64,000 nt of DNA from Diplonema papillatum. Its lineage: Eukaryota > Euglenozoa > Diplonemea > Diplonemida > Diplonemidae. Shown here one piece after another: positions 50,303 to 60,929 of this stretch. The notes under the pieces were generated by a model. That model worked only from the letters and a program-made list of their open reading frames with translations, did no database searches and had not been told where the DNA came from. Position 1 is the stretch's first letter; every line of letters begins with the position of its first letter. Where the stretch lies: assembly GCA_030068145.1 (NCBI GenBank), contig JAPJBO010000012.1:496001-560000 (forward strand), given 5' to 3'. The position numbers were made by a program, and so were the translations under genes.

Positions 50303-52599
50303 CGTCCCCCCCCCGGATTTGCCTGTTCTCTATACTCTGCACGGAGGCGGCGTAGGGCAGGGGGTTGGGTGACGCTGGGGACGAATGGTTGAGTCGCAGC
50401 TCTTGTCAGGACAGACGGATCAAGAACTTCGCGAACGAAGTTGAGAGAAGTTCTGGACGAACTTATGCCGAAGGGCGGACTTGGTGTGCAGGGGGGGTGG
50501 ACCTGTTGGTCAAGTACGAAACACACAAAGACCGCAGGAGCACACAGCAACTCCCCTCCCGAAAAACTGTATTGTTCGGGCGGCTTTATTTTGCAGACTC
50601 CGTGTTCTTCATACGGCATGGTGTCGGTGGTATCGGGATTTTGTATCTTTCGTGGCACGACATGGTATCGGGATTTGTATCTTTCGTGGCACAAGTAGTG
50701 CAGTCTAGTGCGCGAAGTGCAGCCGAGGGGTGGTGACACGCAGCAATTCTCTGGGCTCGTCATCAATATGCACGTACGCACGTGCTCCCACTTGCAGATT
50801 CTGAAGCAACAGCCTCAACGACAAGGAAGCAGGCCCGGCGACTGCCGTTGCGGGCGAGCAGCAGAAGCGTTGCCAGAAGCCCGCCGGCTTCTTCCGTTTG
50901 TATCACCTGTGGCGCGGTCTAGCTTGGTTTGCTGATTTACCTTTCTTGCTAGCAAGCAGCAAGGCAGCAACGCGGCCGGTCCAAATAAGCCCGAGGTAAG
51001 AAGTTAGAGTCTCAAAAAAGACAACTCCTGCGACAGGCGTGACTGCAGGGGCAGCACACGCTCGACAGAGGAGCCTAACAAATGGGACGCCGCCCCATGG
51101 AATTGCGCTAGACTTCTCGGGGTGTCCATGCGGTCTGAGTAATTCTGGCCGTGAAACTGGTCGCGAAGACGCTTCGAAGTGTCGCTCATAAGTCGACGCT
51201 TTTGCTGAAGGAGACTGGGTGCTGGTGCAAGCGAAAGTTAAGCTGAAGGGCGTGCAATCTAGCGCGGCACTGCGGTAACGAGCGAGAAGGAGGCAAGTTG
51301 GGGTGTGCCTTCTGGGATCGGCGAATCGGTTGAACCGCGGATGCAAGCTGGACGCCATTAGCTTGAAGGCCAAGGCTCGTGGCAGCTTACTAGGGGGGGC
51401 CAATTACAATTGAGTTCATTTGTTATATAACGATCACGGCGTGGAATTGGGGGGGTCACCCCCCCCAAAAAAAAACCACTAGTGTACTACAATCGAAGTG
51501 TAGTTTGCCTGTTAGAAACACGTTGTTGCTGTGACTAAATGACACAATGTGAGTGCAACTCCGAAGCAAAAAGTGAAGGGAAACCCTTCACAAAACAAGT
51601 GAAAGGTTTGCGCCCGCAGTTCGGACTCCAGGCCCTGATTTCTCGTGCACCGGGTCGGAGATACCCACCCTTGCCGAACTGGTGCAGTCATGCCGTGGGT
51701 GTTTCCACCAACACTTGGCAAGACTCCTGCCAAGAGAGTACTAAGTTACTAGCTTGGGCCTAAGGTTGCCGCACTTCTTCTGGGGCGGTTGCTCAGTATC
51801 AGAGTTTCCAACAGCGTGGCGACCGCAGTCCGACGAACTTACTGCTTCTCTTTTTGACAGAGAGCGCTGGCGGCAGACGGGCACCACCGATGAATCTGGT
51901 GGCTAACAAGACGTCCCATCGCCCCCACGACGGGCCACGGTCACGATTGGCAGTGTCTCCGGCTGGCTCCGGAAGCTCAACTCCGGTGCTGGCTCCGCAG
52001 CTATGATTGTGCGTCATGATCCCCCGCACACAGCCAGCTCCAAGACTTTGGCACGAGCAACGGCATCAGCGACATCATCATCGACCATGCTCGGGTTCGG
52101 AATGACTCCAAAACTTCGTTTTAAGATTTCTTATCCGCTTTGGAGGTCTAACATTACTTTTCCAAAAAAAAGCCGAAACGAAAACGGCCCTGAAACCGCC
52201 TCACTGTCTGGCTCACACTCAGTGCAGTGTGAAAGTGTCAGCCGTACAGTAACATTACAATTCAATTGTATTGTACGGTTGGGATGCGCCGATTTCCCGA
52301 AAAAAAAGTTCAATTGTATTATACGGCTCAATTGTATTTTAACGTTCAATAGTAATTAGCCCCCCCCCAGTAGCGTCCATAGCGATGCTGATTTGGTCGT
52401 TCGATGTCGGTTCTTCCGGACTTTGGCAGTATATTCTCTGCGCTGGGTTTAGACCATCGTAAGACAAGATAGGGTTACCTATCATTGATGAGCGAGACTT
52501 TCGAGACAGCGCCACCAACGATGGCACGGGCTAGATAGCGCACTGAAGCTGGCGCACGATCGAAATCGCTAACATGACTCCGGCGATCGGTTCGCCCAG
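50303..52599. other. Intergenic, no gene seen
   Basis: Short frames only. Near 50625-50695 GGTATCGGGATTTTGTATC and TTTCGTGGCACGACATG recur at close spacing (a short direct duplication). Around 52240-52350 there are several TCAATTGTATT repeats. G and C runs occur near 51450-51475 and 52362. Confidence 0.4.
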
Positions 52600-52800
52600 G
52601 AATACTCGAGGGTCGCCCGGTGCTTATTTTCGGCGGAGGCTGAAGGGGAACAATACAGCGCTACAAGTGGGTCGTTTTTCGTTGACGCCCTGCCGGTAAT
52701 GCATTTGTTACCCGTGTTTCGTGCCACAGCGCATTCCCCCCCTGAGATTCTTGCTACTGGCGGCCTCCTCGAAGATATCCTACAAAAGCGGGCGCATTTT
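52600..52800 (+). repeat. SINE-like repeat R1, copy 8 (diverged)
   Basis: AATACTCGAGGGTCGCCCGG, CAATACAGCGCTACAAGTGG, CCCGTGTTTCGTGCCACAGC and, at the end, GCGGGCGCATTTTCAAAACA. The most diverged full-length copy, so R1 is not a single recent burst. Confidence 0.75.
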
Positions 52801-52879
52801 CAAAACAAAGAAAAAGAGCATTGCTCGCTCTTTTCGAAGCCGCTCGGAGCAAGCGGAAGGGGCGCGCGGCGATTCGGAG

Positions 52880-53360
52880 GATTTGGTGGTCTGCGTCTGT
52901 TGGCCAGCTTCGCCCCCGCAGGCAGCCTCGTTGCCGTGGGCAGTGGATAGCCTCAGAAGTGGAGGCGCGCAAGTGGACAGACGTGTTGATCTCCGTCGGG
53001 CGCAAGAAGTGGGTGGCTCAAGAGGTTGAACTGACCGGTGGCAGCTTCGCCCCCGCAGGCAGCCTCATTGCCGTGGGCAGTGGATAGCCTCAGAAGTGGA
53101 GGCGCGCAAGTGGACAGATGTGTTGATCTCCGTCGGTCGTAAAAAGTGGGTGGCAGCTTCGCCCGCCATACGGTCTTGCCATGCAGCTTCCTCTGGCAGC
53201 TTCGCCCCCGCAGGCAGCCTCATTGCCGTGGGCAGTGGATAGCCTCAGAAGTGGAGGCGCGCAAGTGGACAGATGTGTTGATCTCCGTCGGGCGTAAAAA
53301 GTGGGTGGCAGCTTCGCCCGCCATACGGTCTTGCCATGCAGCTTCCTCAGCGCGCAGATG
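52880..53360 (-). pseudogene. Three tandem 3' fragments of the HEAT-repeat gene
   Basis: Units beginning near 52911, 53041 and 53194 (CAGCTTCGCCCCCGCAGGCA, then TTGATCTCCGTCGG), the last two 153 bp apart. The second and third also contain the coding end of the gene (LRKLHGKTVWRAKL on the minus strand). They lie directly downstream of the parent's stop. Confidence 0.8.
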
Positions 53361-53417
53361 CAGTGAGCCACGGCGACATGGCGATAGAACCCCCGCAAAA
53401 AGGCAACAGTCTCCTTC

Positions 53418-54552
53418 TTACGGCGCGCGCGCAAGAAGGGGGTGGTTCATGAGGTTTAACTGATCGGTGGACAGCTTCGCCCGCCACACGGTCTCGCCAT
53501 ACAGCTTCCTCAGCGCGCAGATGCAGTCCGCCCCGGCGGCCGCCAGGAGTTGGTTCTCGGACAGGAGCGACGAAAACAGCTGCGGCAACACCTCGTTCAC
53601 GACTCCGGTGACCGGCCGCTTGCCGACGGACCTGACGACGACGGGCAACGACGACCAGACGGTGGTCCAGTACTCAGTATACCGCATGAACAATTTGTGG
53701 TGAAGGGTGTCGGGGATTCGCGCGAGAAGCGGCAAAAGGGACGAAGTTTCGGTGCGTTGGTGTTCGGATAAGTACCGCAGGGTGTGGATCGCAGTGTCAG
53801 TGCGGTACCAAGGGTCCAACCCGGTACGGGGTACCGTTCCCCCATGCGAACAGCCCTGGTTCAAAACCCGGGCTGTCGACGGCCCCGGAGCGAGGGACCC
53901 GCAGGAGAACATCTGCTGGTTCGTGTGGGTGCTGACGTCGTTGTCCCGCACTCGCTTCGCGACGCCGAAGGTAGTCACGTTGGACAAGTCGGTCGACCTC
54001 GCTGCGTGCTCCCTCCCCTGCTCCGGAGCCCGCGCCGCGCTGTCCTCCTTCTGGCTTTTGATGCCGTCCAGCATCCCATCAACAGCAGCCAACACCCTCT
54101 TCCCGCAGTCGTCACCCGCCTCCGCAAAGCGTGCCAGCGCCTCGCCCGCATGCCTGCGCACGGAGGCAATGGGGTCTTCGCTTTGATACAGGAGGCGTTC
54201 GTATAGTTTGCCCCGCATTGCTTCGTCAATGCGGTGAGGGTACTTCGCGAACACACGAGCAGCGGCGAGGCAGGCGACGTCGCGGACCGGCCAGCTGGGG
54301 TCGTCGCAGGAGGCGTCGAGGACGGAGAGGAGGCTCGGCGCGAAGGCTTCGACGCCGTCGACCTTCTCGATGAGCTCCGCCATGCAGTGGCATGCCGCCT
54401 CCCGCACCGCGTGGTTCTGCTCGCGCGCCTGCCGCTCGTAGTACGCGACGAACGCCGGCAGGTGCTCGCGGACGAGCTCTCTGCCCCGCCCGCTGGTGAC
54501 CGCTTCCCACACCTTCTGCGTGCTGTTGCGCACACCTTCGGCCACGTAGTAT
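53418..54552 (-). CDS. HEAT-repeat protein, second exon
   Basis: Starts at A54552 after AACAACTCAG (acceptor) and completes the codon split with the first exon; 377 residues to the stop. Helical repeats: YYVAEGVRNSTQKVWEAV, LVREHLPAFVAYYERQAREQ, NHAVREAACHCMAELIEKVD, SWPVRDVACLAAARVFAKYP and SVRRHAGEALARFAEAGDD. The later part (SLLPLLARIPDTLHHKLFMR, EVLPQLFSSLLSENQLLAAA) is also helical. HEAT proteins are elongated scaffolds in transport or assembly; I cannot name the subfamily. With exon 1 the protein is 600 residues. Confidence 0.85.
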
Positions 54553-54664
54553 CTGAGTTGTTCATGTTGTTGGCGCGCGGAACGCTTGTCGCTTCGAAGA
54601 AAAACTGTGAAGCGACATTTGGGGTTGCCGCTGTGCGGCAGCAATGGTCGGATGTGCCAAAAGG

Positions 54665-54730
54665 AAGAGAGAGAGAGAGAGAGACGAGTTAGAGTGCAGG
54701 GACCATCTCTCCGGGGAGTTTCCGGTCTCC
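54665..54730. mobile_element. (GA)n mini-element, second copy
   Basis: (GA)n followed by CGAGTTAGAGTGCAGGGACC and ATCTCTCCGGGGAG; the same core as 7649-7714. On the transcribed minus strand it supplies CTCTAACTC and a long (TC)n tract about 110 bp upstream of the intron's 3' splice site. No target duplication is seen. Confidence 0.8.
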
Positions 54731-54748
54731 TCACTTCTCTTCGCACTG

Positions 54749-55618
54749 CTACGGCGGGCGTAAGTCGCTCCGGAGGCGCGCCGCAGGTTGCGGCTCTGCT
54801 ACAGTGAGTGGCGGCACCGGAGTTGGTGCTGCAGCGGGCGCTCTGGCCGGCGGGTGAGCTCGTCTCGCGGGGGATCGCCGCCTTGCAACGCTGCGGGCCC
54901 TCTTCTTCCTCGCGACTGCGCGGCCTACGGCGGCGGCTAACACCTTGATGGGAAACTTCAGCTTCCATTGAGCGAAAGCTACGTCCTGAGGGTACACGGG
55001 TTTGGCGTCATTCCAGCTGTCTTTGGAGCAAACTGCTACTATGCCGTTTAACATCGCCTCTGTCCTCCGTCCAGCTGCAAAACGTGGACGGTGTGTGAAT
55101 CCCGGCATTGCCGGCGCACCCAGGCAGCGTAAAGAGCATACACCCTGACGCCACTTCCCGGGGAAGGCTGAGGCCCCCGTGTCAGCAAAGCTTAGGTCGT
55201 TGATGGCTCGTGTTAGATATCCTATCTGCAACCCTTTTTCGGCAAACGTTTCCCCAGGCAGCTTGGATCGCGTGTAGGCCTCAAAATCCAAAGCGAGTTC
55301 CACGCCGGTCGTAGGGAGAGGGGGGGTGTTGACCCAACGTAGATTCCTTAGCCAGTAGACTAGCGTCGCCGCGAAGCGCGTCCCGATCTGCTTCGTGAGG
55401 AGCTCACGGCTGTCCCTTGCCAGCCCAACATCGTATCTCCCTGCCGCGGCGGAGGCAAGCTCCCAGGGGCGCGTCGTCGCGATATTGCGCTGCGCTTGCG
55501 CCATCTCGATGGAGATGGTCCCGATCAGCTTCTGGACCCTCTCCACGAGTACCGGCGGGGTTCCGATGGGGGGAATCCCCCGTGTGCTCAGGCACAGGGG
55601 CATATTCTGTGCCGCCAC
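54749..55618 (-). mobile_element. LINE-like retrotransposon fragment, C-terminal domain
   Basis: An open stretch with YWLRNLRWVNTPPLPTTGVE, LALDFEAYTRSKLP and SLRCLGAPAMPGFTHRPRF, then a Cys-free Arg/Pro/Ala-rich tail. Colinear with the fragment at 10986-11640. No reverse-transcriptase core is included. It lies inside the HEAT intron on the sense strand. The element class is inferred from memory of post-RT domains and could be wrong. Confidence 0.5.
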
Positions 55619-56180
55619 TCCTGCGATGTCGAGTCGGCAGCGTAGATTGACCCACCTGCCCCCTGGTCCCGGGCATTCGCAGAGAGATGGAGAAGTGATC
55701 CTGCGGACAGCACGTCGGTTACGCGAAGTAACTTGGTCGGAATTGCAAGAACATGCTTGGAATGGCTCTGTCTGTGTTCAACCCCGCACTGGTCCTATCT
55801 GCACCGTGTTTCAGTTCAAGCCACGGGCACATACGATGAACCATCACCAGCGCGGAACGTGAGTGTCTACGGGGCGGCAGTGATGGCGGTGTGAGTCTGG
55901 TTCCGGGAGGGGGTGTAAACAACCCCGCTCTGCGCTGCGATCAGGTACAGGCCCAGGTCTCTGTATCGCTGCGGGAATGATAAGCAGAAACTAACCAACT
56001 GGTTTGACAACCGTCGTTGGCAGCGTACTACATGAAACTTACCAAAGCAGGTGAGTTCCGCTTGTGCGCACGAACAAGATTCCCGTCTTAGAAATGTATC
56101 TACCGGCCGAACACTAATTATTAGCACCACAACAAGGACATCGTTAACACACGGAAAAGAAAGAACCCCTGCAAGCACAC

Positions 56181-56848
56181 CGATTCAGGCAGAGCCTCGG
56201 CAGGAGCAGGTCGTAGAACTTCTCGACTCCGAACGTGGCCGCGAAGCGGGCCACTGCCTGCGTCGCCCGGTACCGCACTTGGCTCCAGTTGTCCTGCAGA
56301 CCCGCGCCGATCGACTCGGCGAGGCCCGCCGGCGCCTCGGCGGGCAGCACGCCTTTCATTAAAAGCACCTCCGCCGCCCCGAAGGCCGCCTCCCGGATGA
56401 ACCGGTTCGAATGGGCGGCCAGCCCGGCGAGCAGGCGCAGACCCTCGACGGCTGTCTTCTCCGGGACTGCCGGCAGCGTGTCCAAGACCTGGTCCAGCGG
56501 TGCGAACCGGTGAGGCGAGGCGCCGAAGGGTCCCATGGGACGGTCTAGGGACGGGGTTGTTGCGCCGGTGGGTGTTCCGAAGCCGGGCATGGGTGAGTCG
56601 GCGTGAGACCGGGGAGTGGTTGACGGTGTATGCAGGGGGGTGCCGATGGTGAACTCGGTGCCGCCTCCTTGGAGGCGCTTCAACGCGCGCTCCAGCTGGA
56701 CCCACCCTTCCGATTCGTGCCGCACCACCTTCCCGTCTTGCAGTTTGACGCCGCCATCGGCGCGCTGCTGGCAGTCCACCACATCGCGGAGCAACGCGTC
56801 CCACACGCACACTTCCTCGCCGCTCGCCATCTCTACATCGTCGGGCAT
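56181..56848 (-). CDS. HEAT-repeat protein, first exon
   Basis: Starts MPDDVEMASGEEVCVWDALL; 222 codons plus two bases. After a charged N-terminus and a Pro/Thr-rich linker (TPLHTPSTTPRSHADSPMPG) come helical repeats LLAGLAAHSNRFIREAAFGA and WSQVRYRATQAVARFAATFG, ending FYDLLLPRLCLNR at the donor. The start was chosen because the upstream in-frame extension is low-complexity and crosses a likely leader region. Confidence 0.85.
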
Positions 56849-57654
56849 CTGCCCCCCTTCCCCTTCCACCTCCCCACCCTGATTTGTTCGTACTACAGAG
56901 AAAACGCATCGACCCAAGCCCGCCTGGAGAGTGCAGGTGCAGCCGGCGCAGCTGCCGCGGCAGGGGGGACAGTGCTTGTGGTGGAATGGCAACCCCAAAG
57001 CCTCAAACCTTTCGCGGAGTGCGGGTGACGCAGTCTCGCTTCAGCGTGCGCTAGAGGGATCGGTATTCTCCTTTTCCTACAGCGTGTTCCGTTTCAAACC
57101 CGAACCTGAGAATGCTCCACGTATGCATGCAGGTGACAAGTGACCACAGCCATGACCGTGATTTTGTAGCCGGCGTAGCTGTCCACAACGAACTGAAGGA
57201 ATAGTCAACTTGCCCGGATTGGATTGACCACTTTCTTTTCGAACGAGCTCATTTTGGGGCGCTAGGGAACGAAAAGGTGCAGTTTGAGAACAAGTTTGCA
57301 TAGGCTAGTTGGAAGGCGGATGGGCGAGCTAGCGGGGTGTGGGAGTTGCCTCCGCAGAAGGTGGGAATGGGGGGAAGAGGGGTGGGTTTGCTTTGTGTAT
57401 TTGAGACATTGTTATTCCGACCGAAATGCGGCAAAGCAAGCCCCCGCAGCGTTGCAGTGCACGGATCCGCAGCTCCGGCTGCGGACAAGAAAGTACTGGT
57501 GTACAAGTGTCACAACAGTTGTTCATTGTCGAGTAAACTCGCCACAGCCATCCAACGCACGAATGGCCACACGTACGCGAACAACGGGCACCTGCAGAGA
57601 TGATTTGTCACATCAACTCCAAAGACTCATACGCACGTGAACTGCCACCTGAAG
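56849..57654. other. Upstream region of the HEAT gene
   Basis: No supported gene between the HEAT start and the LSU fragment. Confidence 0.4.
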
Positions 57655-58315
57655 AGATGATTGTCTCATCCTTTTTCGGGACCGGTGCATTCGGCAGGTG
57701 AGTTGTTACACACTCATTATCGATGGCCACCGTCCTGCTGTCAAGATGAACCGACACCCTTTGTGGGATCTGATGAGCGATCACTCGGACACCTTAAGTC
57801 AGCTCTCGGTTCATCCCGCGTCGCCAGTCCTGCTTACCAGAAGTGGCCCACTTTGAACCAGGATTCTACGTCAGGGTTCAATGAAGTAACCCCGAGCTCA
57901 CGCCCATTTAAAGTTTGAGAATAGGTCGAGGAAGCGATTTCCCCAATGCCTCCAATCATTGGCGTAACTCCTGTTTTGGTTCTAGCTATCCTGAGGGAAA
58001 CTTCGGAGTGAACCAGCTACTCGATGGTTCGATGGGTCTTTCGCCCCTATACCCAGCTTTGACGAGCGATTTGCACGTCAAACACCACAACGGACCTCCA
58101 CCAGGGTTTCCCCCGGCTTCGTCCTATCCAGGCATAGTTCACCATCTTTCGGGTCCCAACACGTGTACTTAACCTTTCGAGTAAATCAGGATCGGGCTGT
58201 GCTCCGTTCTCAAGGATTGGCTCATCTCCCTTTCAGGGCGGCTTGTGTGTTTACCCTAAGCCTCACACACGTGTTAGACTCCTTGGTCCGTGTTTCAAGA
58301 CGGGTAGTAGACGAT
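57655..58315 (-). rRNA. LSU (28S) rRNA fragment
   Basis: On the minus strand: GACCCGTCTTGAAACACGG-type sequence (here ACTACCCGTCTTGAAACACG), GACCAAGGAGTCTAACACGT, CCCGAAAGATGGTGAACTAT, ACCTATTCTCAAACTTTAAA and GTGTAACAACTCACCTGCCG, all in normal 28S order. About 660 nt from the middle of the 5' half of LSU. No SSU, ITS or rest of LSU adjoins it, so it is probably a displaced fragment; a discontinuous rRNA gene piece cannot be excluded because euglenozoan LSU rRNA is often fragmented. Confidence 0.92.
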
Positions 58316-58436
58316 CGCTGTGTCTGACATGAGCCTGCGAGCGTTTAACCACGTCAGGCCAGCGGGAGCAAGGACGTTGTCCGAAGACGCCGACACTTAC
58401 CCTTCGCTGACGATGCCGCGACATCACCTGCAAAAA

Positions 58437-58612
58437 GAGTCAACCTTTCTGAAGGGACTGGCTCTTAGAAGGCGTCCAGTGGGTAAACTTTTCCGAAGGG
58501 ACAGGCCTTTAGAAGCCTCGAAGTACCGGTAAGTCTACTTTCCTGAACGGGCTGGACTTTAGAAGTCTTTGAAAAGGTGAGTCAGCTATTCTGAAGGGAC
58601 TGGCTTTAAGTG
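58437..58612. repeat. Degenerate minisatellite, ~50-60-bp units
   Basis: Repeated TCTGAAGGGACTGGCTTT / TTAGAAG blocks (for example TTCCGAAGGGACAGGCCTTT, TCCTGAACGGGCTGGACTTT). Immediately 3' of the truncated Cys-rich gene copy; the same unit occurs at 59138-59228. Confidence 0.7.
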
Positions 58613-59120
58613 GGTCACCTCACGAAGAGACCCTGCTACGAAGCCAAACAGCGACCGCCGCACAAGCCTGTGCAGTACGACGCGTGCACCCCCTGCGCCG
58701 CTCGTGCGCAGCAGGACCAAGACGCCGCCGTTTCTTCGAGCTGCCGCAGCATCGCCTCGACGGCGTCTGGCGTGCACTGGGGCGACGGGTGCATTAAAGC
58801 TTCTGCGCCCGGCTGCAGGTATGCCGCATCCTCCCACCACAGCGGCGTGCCACGCAGCAGGCCGCCAGAGCCGCTTCAGGAGGTTGTCCTTCGCGTTGAA
58901 GGTCTCCAGGGCGCGGTTCTGCGGGAGCCGGCTGGCAAAGAGCTCGACTTCCTCCTTTTCGACGCGGAAGAAGTTGAATTGCCCGCGAGACTTGCAGAAC
59001 AGGACGGCCTCCCGCCCGGACTCGAAGTAGTGGCAGTGCGGGCAGGCCCGCGGCGCGCACGGCCGCAGCACGATGGCCACGGGGGCACCGGCTGCGGTGA
59101 ACGACGCGAAGACCATGATC
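58613..59120 (-). pseudogene. Truncated 3' copy of the Cys-rich gene
   Basis: Colinear with the last ~170 codons of 59243-60850 from EIMVFASFTAAGAP on. One zinc Cys is changed (FCKSRGQF instead of FCKSCGQF), and a single-base insertion shifts the frame after RPAAWHAAV. It is joined at its 5' side to the minisatellite unit. Confidence 0.92.
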
Positions 59121-59137
59121 TCGATCACCTTGAAGGG

Positions 59138-59228
59138 AGTCAACCTGCCTAAAGGGACGGGACTTTAGAAGTCTTGAAAAAGGTGAATCAGCTTTTCTGA
59201 AGGGGCTGGCCCGTAGAAGGCTCAACTC
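59138..59228. repeat. Minisatellite units between gene and copy
   Basis: AACCTGCCTAAAGGGACGGG, then TTCTGAAGGGGCTGGCCCGT; same family as 58437-58612, located just 3' of the intact gene. Confidence 0.7.
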
Positions 59229-59242
59229 ACGAAGAGACCCTG

Positions 59243-60850
59243 CTACGAAGCCAAACAGCGACCGCCGCACAAGCCTGTGCAGTACGACGCGTGCACCCCC
59301 TGCGCCACTCGTGCACAGCAGGACCAAGACGCCGCCGTTTCTTCGAGCTGCCGCAGCATCGCCTCGACGGCGTCTGGCGTGCACTGGGGCGACGGGTGCA
59401 TTAAAGCTTCTGTGCCCGGCTGCAGGTAGGCCGCGTCCTCCCACACAGCGGCGTGCCACGCAACAGGCCGCCAGAGCCGCTTCAGGAGGTTGTCCTTCAC
59501 GTTGAAGGTCTCCAGGGCACGGTTCTGCGGGAGCCGGCTGGCAAAGAGCTCGACTTCCTCCTTTTCGACGCGGAAGAAGTTGAACTGCCCGCAAGACTTG
59601 CAGAACAGGACGGCCTCCCGCCCGGACTCGAAGTAGTGGCAGTGCGGGCAGGCCCGCGGCGCGCACGGCCGCCGCACGATGGCCACGGGGGCGCCGGCCG
59701 CGGTGAACGACGCGAAGACCATGATTTCGAGCGCCAGGGCCGTCGCCGACGACAGCACCCCGGCGACGGCCCGCGCGCCATCCAGCGGGAGGTACTGCAC
59801 GGGCAGGAGCTGCGAGGGGGAGAGGCGGTCGATCTTGTAGCACGGGAGTGGCGGGGTCCGGTCGAACGCAACCATGCACTTTCCGCAGAGTTTCGGCGGC
59901 GTGGGTCCGGTCACGACGCCCCACTGCAAAGCGGAGGCTGGGTTGCACGCATCACACGGCGGCTCGCGCTCCGCCGCGGGTGCGGTCGACGGACCGATGT
60001 ACGACATCGCCGTCGTGTATAATGACGCTGCGGTGATGGCGTCCGCCCCCCGCGCCAACCTCGGCGCTGCCGCGGCCTCCTTCACCCGGAGAAGGTGATT
60101 GACCAGCAGCCCCGCCACCTTCGCGCCCTCCCCGCTCCCGAACTCGCACGGCGGCAGGAGCACCCGGTGGGGATCCACCGACAGGTCCTTCAGACACGCC
60201 CACGCGCTCCCGGTCGGGATGGCCTGCCACGCCACCCCGCCGCAGCCGGAGCAGTGCGCCGCCGCGGCCGGCGCCGCCTCCGAGGGGCAATGTGTGCACT
60301 TTTTGTCGACCGCTTGCAAGTCAACCTCGAGCCCGCGAGGAACCCACCGATCGGCGACGGCGTGGATGACCGCCAAAAACGTGCGCCAGGCCCCCGGGAG
60401 GCAGCCGGCGGAGTGCTGCAGGACCAGCCGCTTGGGCGCCGCCCGCGCTTCGCAGCGCGGGCAGCAGGGCACCGGGGCGGCGCCGTACCCCGCCGCGAAG
60501 CGGCGCCGCAGCCGCGGCCGGCACTCGCCGCAGAACCAGCCGCCGCAGGAGCGGCAGCACAGCCCGGGGCTGTCCTCTCCGGGGCGCGCGTTCCGTTGCG
60601 AATCCAGGCTTTCCCAGTCTTCTTCTTCGCGCGGCTCCCGTCGGAGGGGTTCCTTCGCGGGGCCGCCGCCCTGCTGCCCGCCCGGACACTCCGGGCTGCT
60701 GCAGCGCCCGGGCGCTCCCCACGGGACCCGCCTGGCGGCTGCCGGGACGAGGTCGACGCCGCGCAGCAGCCCCTTCCCGGAGCACGCGCACGCCGCCGTT
60801 TGCCCCGTGTCCCCGCACCTGCGGCACTGTTCGTGGTACGCCGCTGTCAT
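59243..60850 (-). CDS. Cys-rich multi-zinc-knuckle protein
   Basis: 535 residues, intronless, start MTAAYHEQCRRCGDTG. At least five C-x2-C pairs or clusters: CRRCGDTGQTAACAC; CCRSCGGWFCGECRPRLRRR with PCCPRCEARAAP (RING/FYVE-like spacing); CTHCPSEAAPAAAAHCSGCG; CDACNPASALQW with KLCGKCMVAF; and CPHCHYFESGREAVLFCKSC, which reads as a zinc ribbon. In between, VAGLLVNHLLRVKEAAAAPR and VAGVLSSATALALEIMVFAS are helical. It is probably a nucleic-acid- or protein-binding zinc protein; the zinc-ribbon pattern with a second half rich in hydrophobics recalls Sec23/24-type proteins, but I cannot assign it. Broken copies lie on both sides. Confidence 0.75.
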   Translation of the reverse strand: MTAAYHEQCRRCGDTGQTAACACSGKGLLRGVDLVPAAARRVPWGAPGRCSSPECPGGQQGGGPAKEPLRREPREEEDWESLDSQRNARPGEDSPGLCCRSCGGWFCGECRPRLRRRFAAGYGAAPVPCCPRCEARAAPKRLVLQHSAGCLPGAWRTFLAVIHAVADRWVPRGLEVDLQAVDKKCTHCPSEAAPAAAAHCSGCGGVAWQAIPTGSAWACLKDLSVDPHRVLLPPCEFGSGEGAKVAGLLVNHLLRVKEAAAAPRLARGADAITAASLYTTAMSYIGPSTAPAAEREPPCDACNPASALQWGVVTGPTPPKLCGKCMVAFDRTPPLPCYKIDRLSPSQLLPVQYLPLDGARAVAGVLSSATALALEIMVFASFTAAGAPVAIVRRPCAPRACPHCHYFESGREAVLFCKSCGQFNFFRVEKEEVELFASRLPQNRALETFNVKDNLLKRLWRPVAWHAAVWEDAAYLQPGTEALMHPSPQCTPDAVEAMLRQLEETAASWSCCARVAQGVHASYCTGLCGGRCLAS

Positions 60851-60929
60851 TTTGCTCGGTTGTCTTAAGTGTTTTCCTTTCCCGTAGACCCCGGACGGCG
60901 ATCAGCGCCCCTTGCCCGGCGCCCAGCGA

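Larger units (their letters stand above)
54553..56180 (-). other. Inferred intron of the HEAT gene
   Basis: 1628 bp, GTGTGCTT at the donor and AACTCAG at the acceptor; splicing joins AAT CG to A TAC TAC, restoring LCLNRYYVAEGV. It contains the mini-element, a LINE-like fragment and the GTTGGCAGCGTACTAC segment (56005-56075). Confidence 0.8.

Noticed and set aside
57915-58172. Plus-strand open frame with a protein-like appearance
   Set aside because: It is the antisense of the LSU rRNA fragment, a well-known source of spurious frames.
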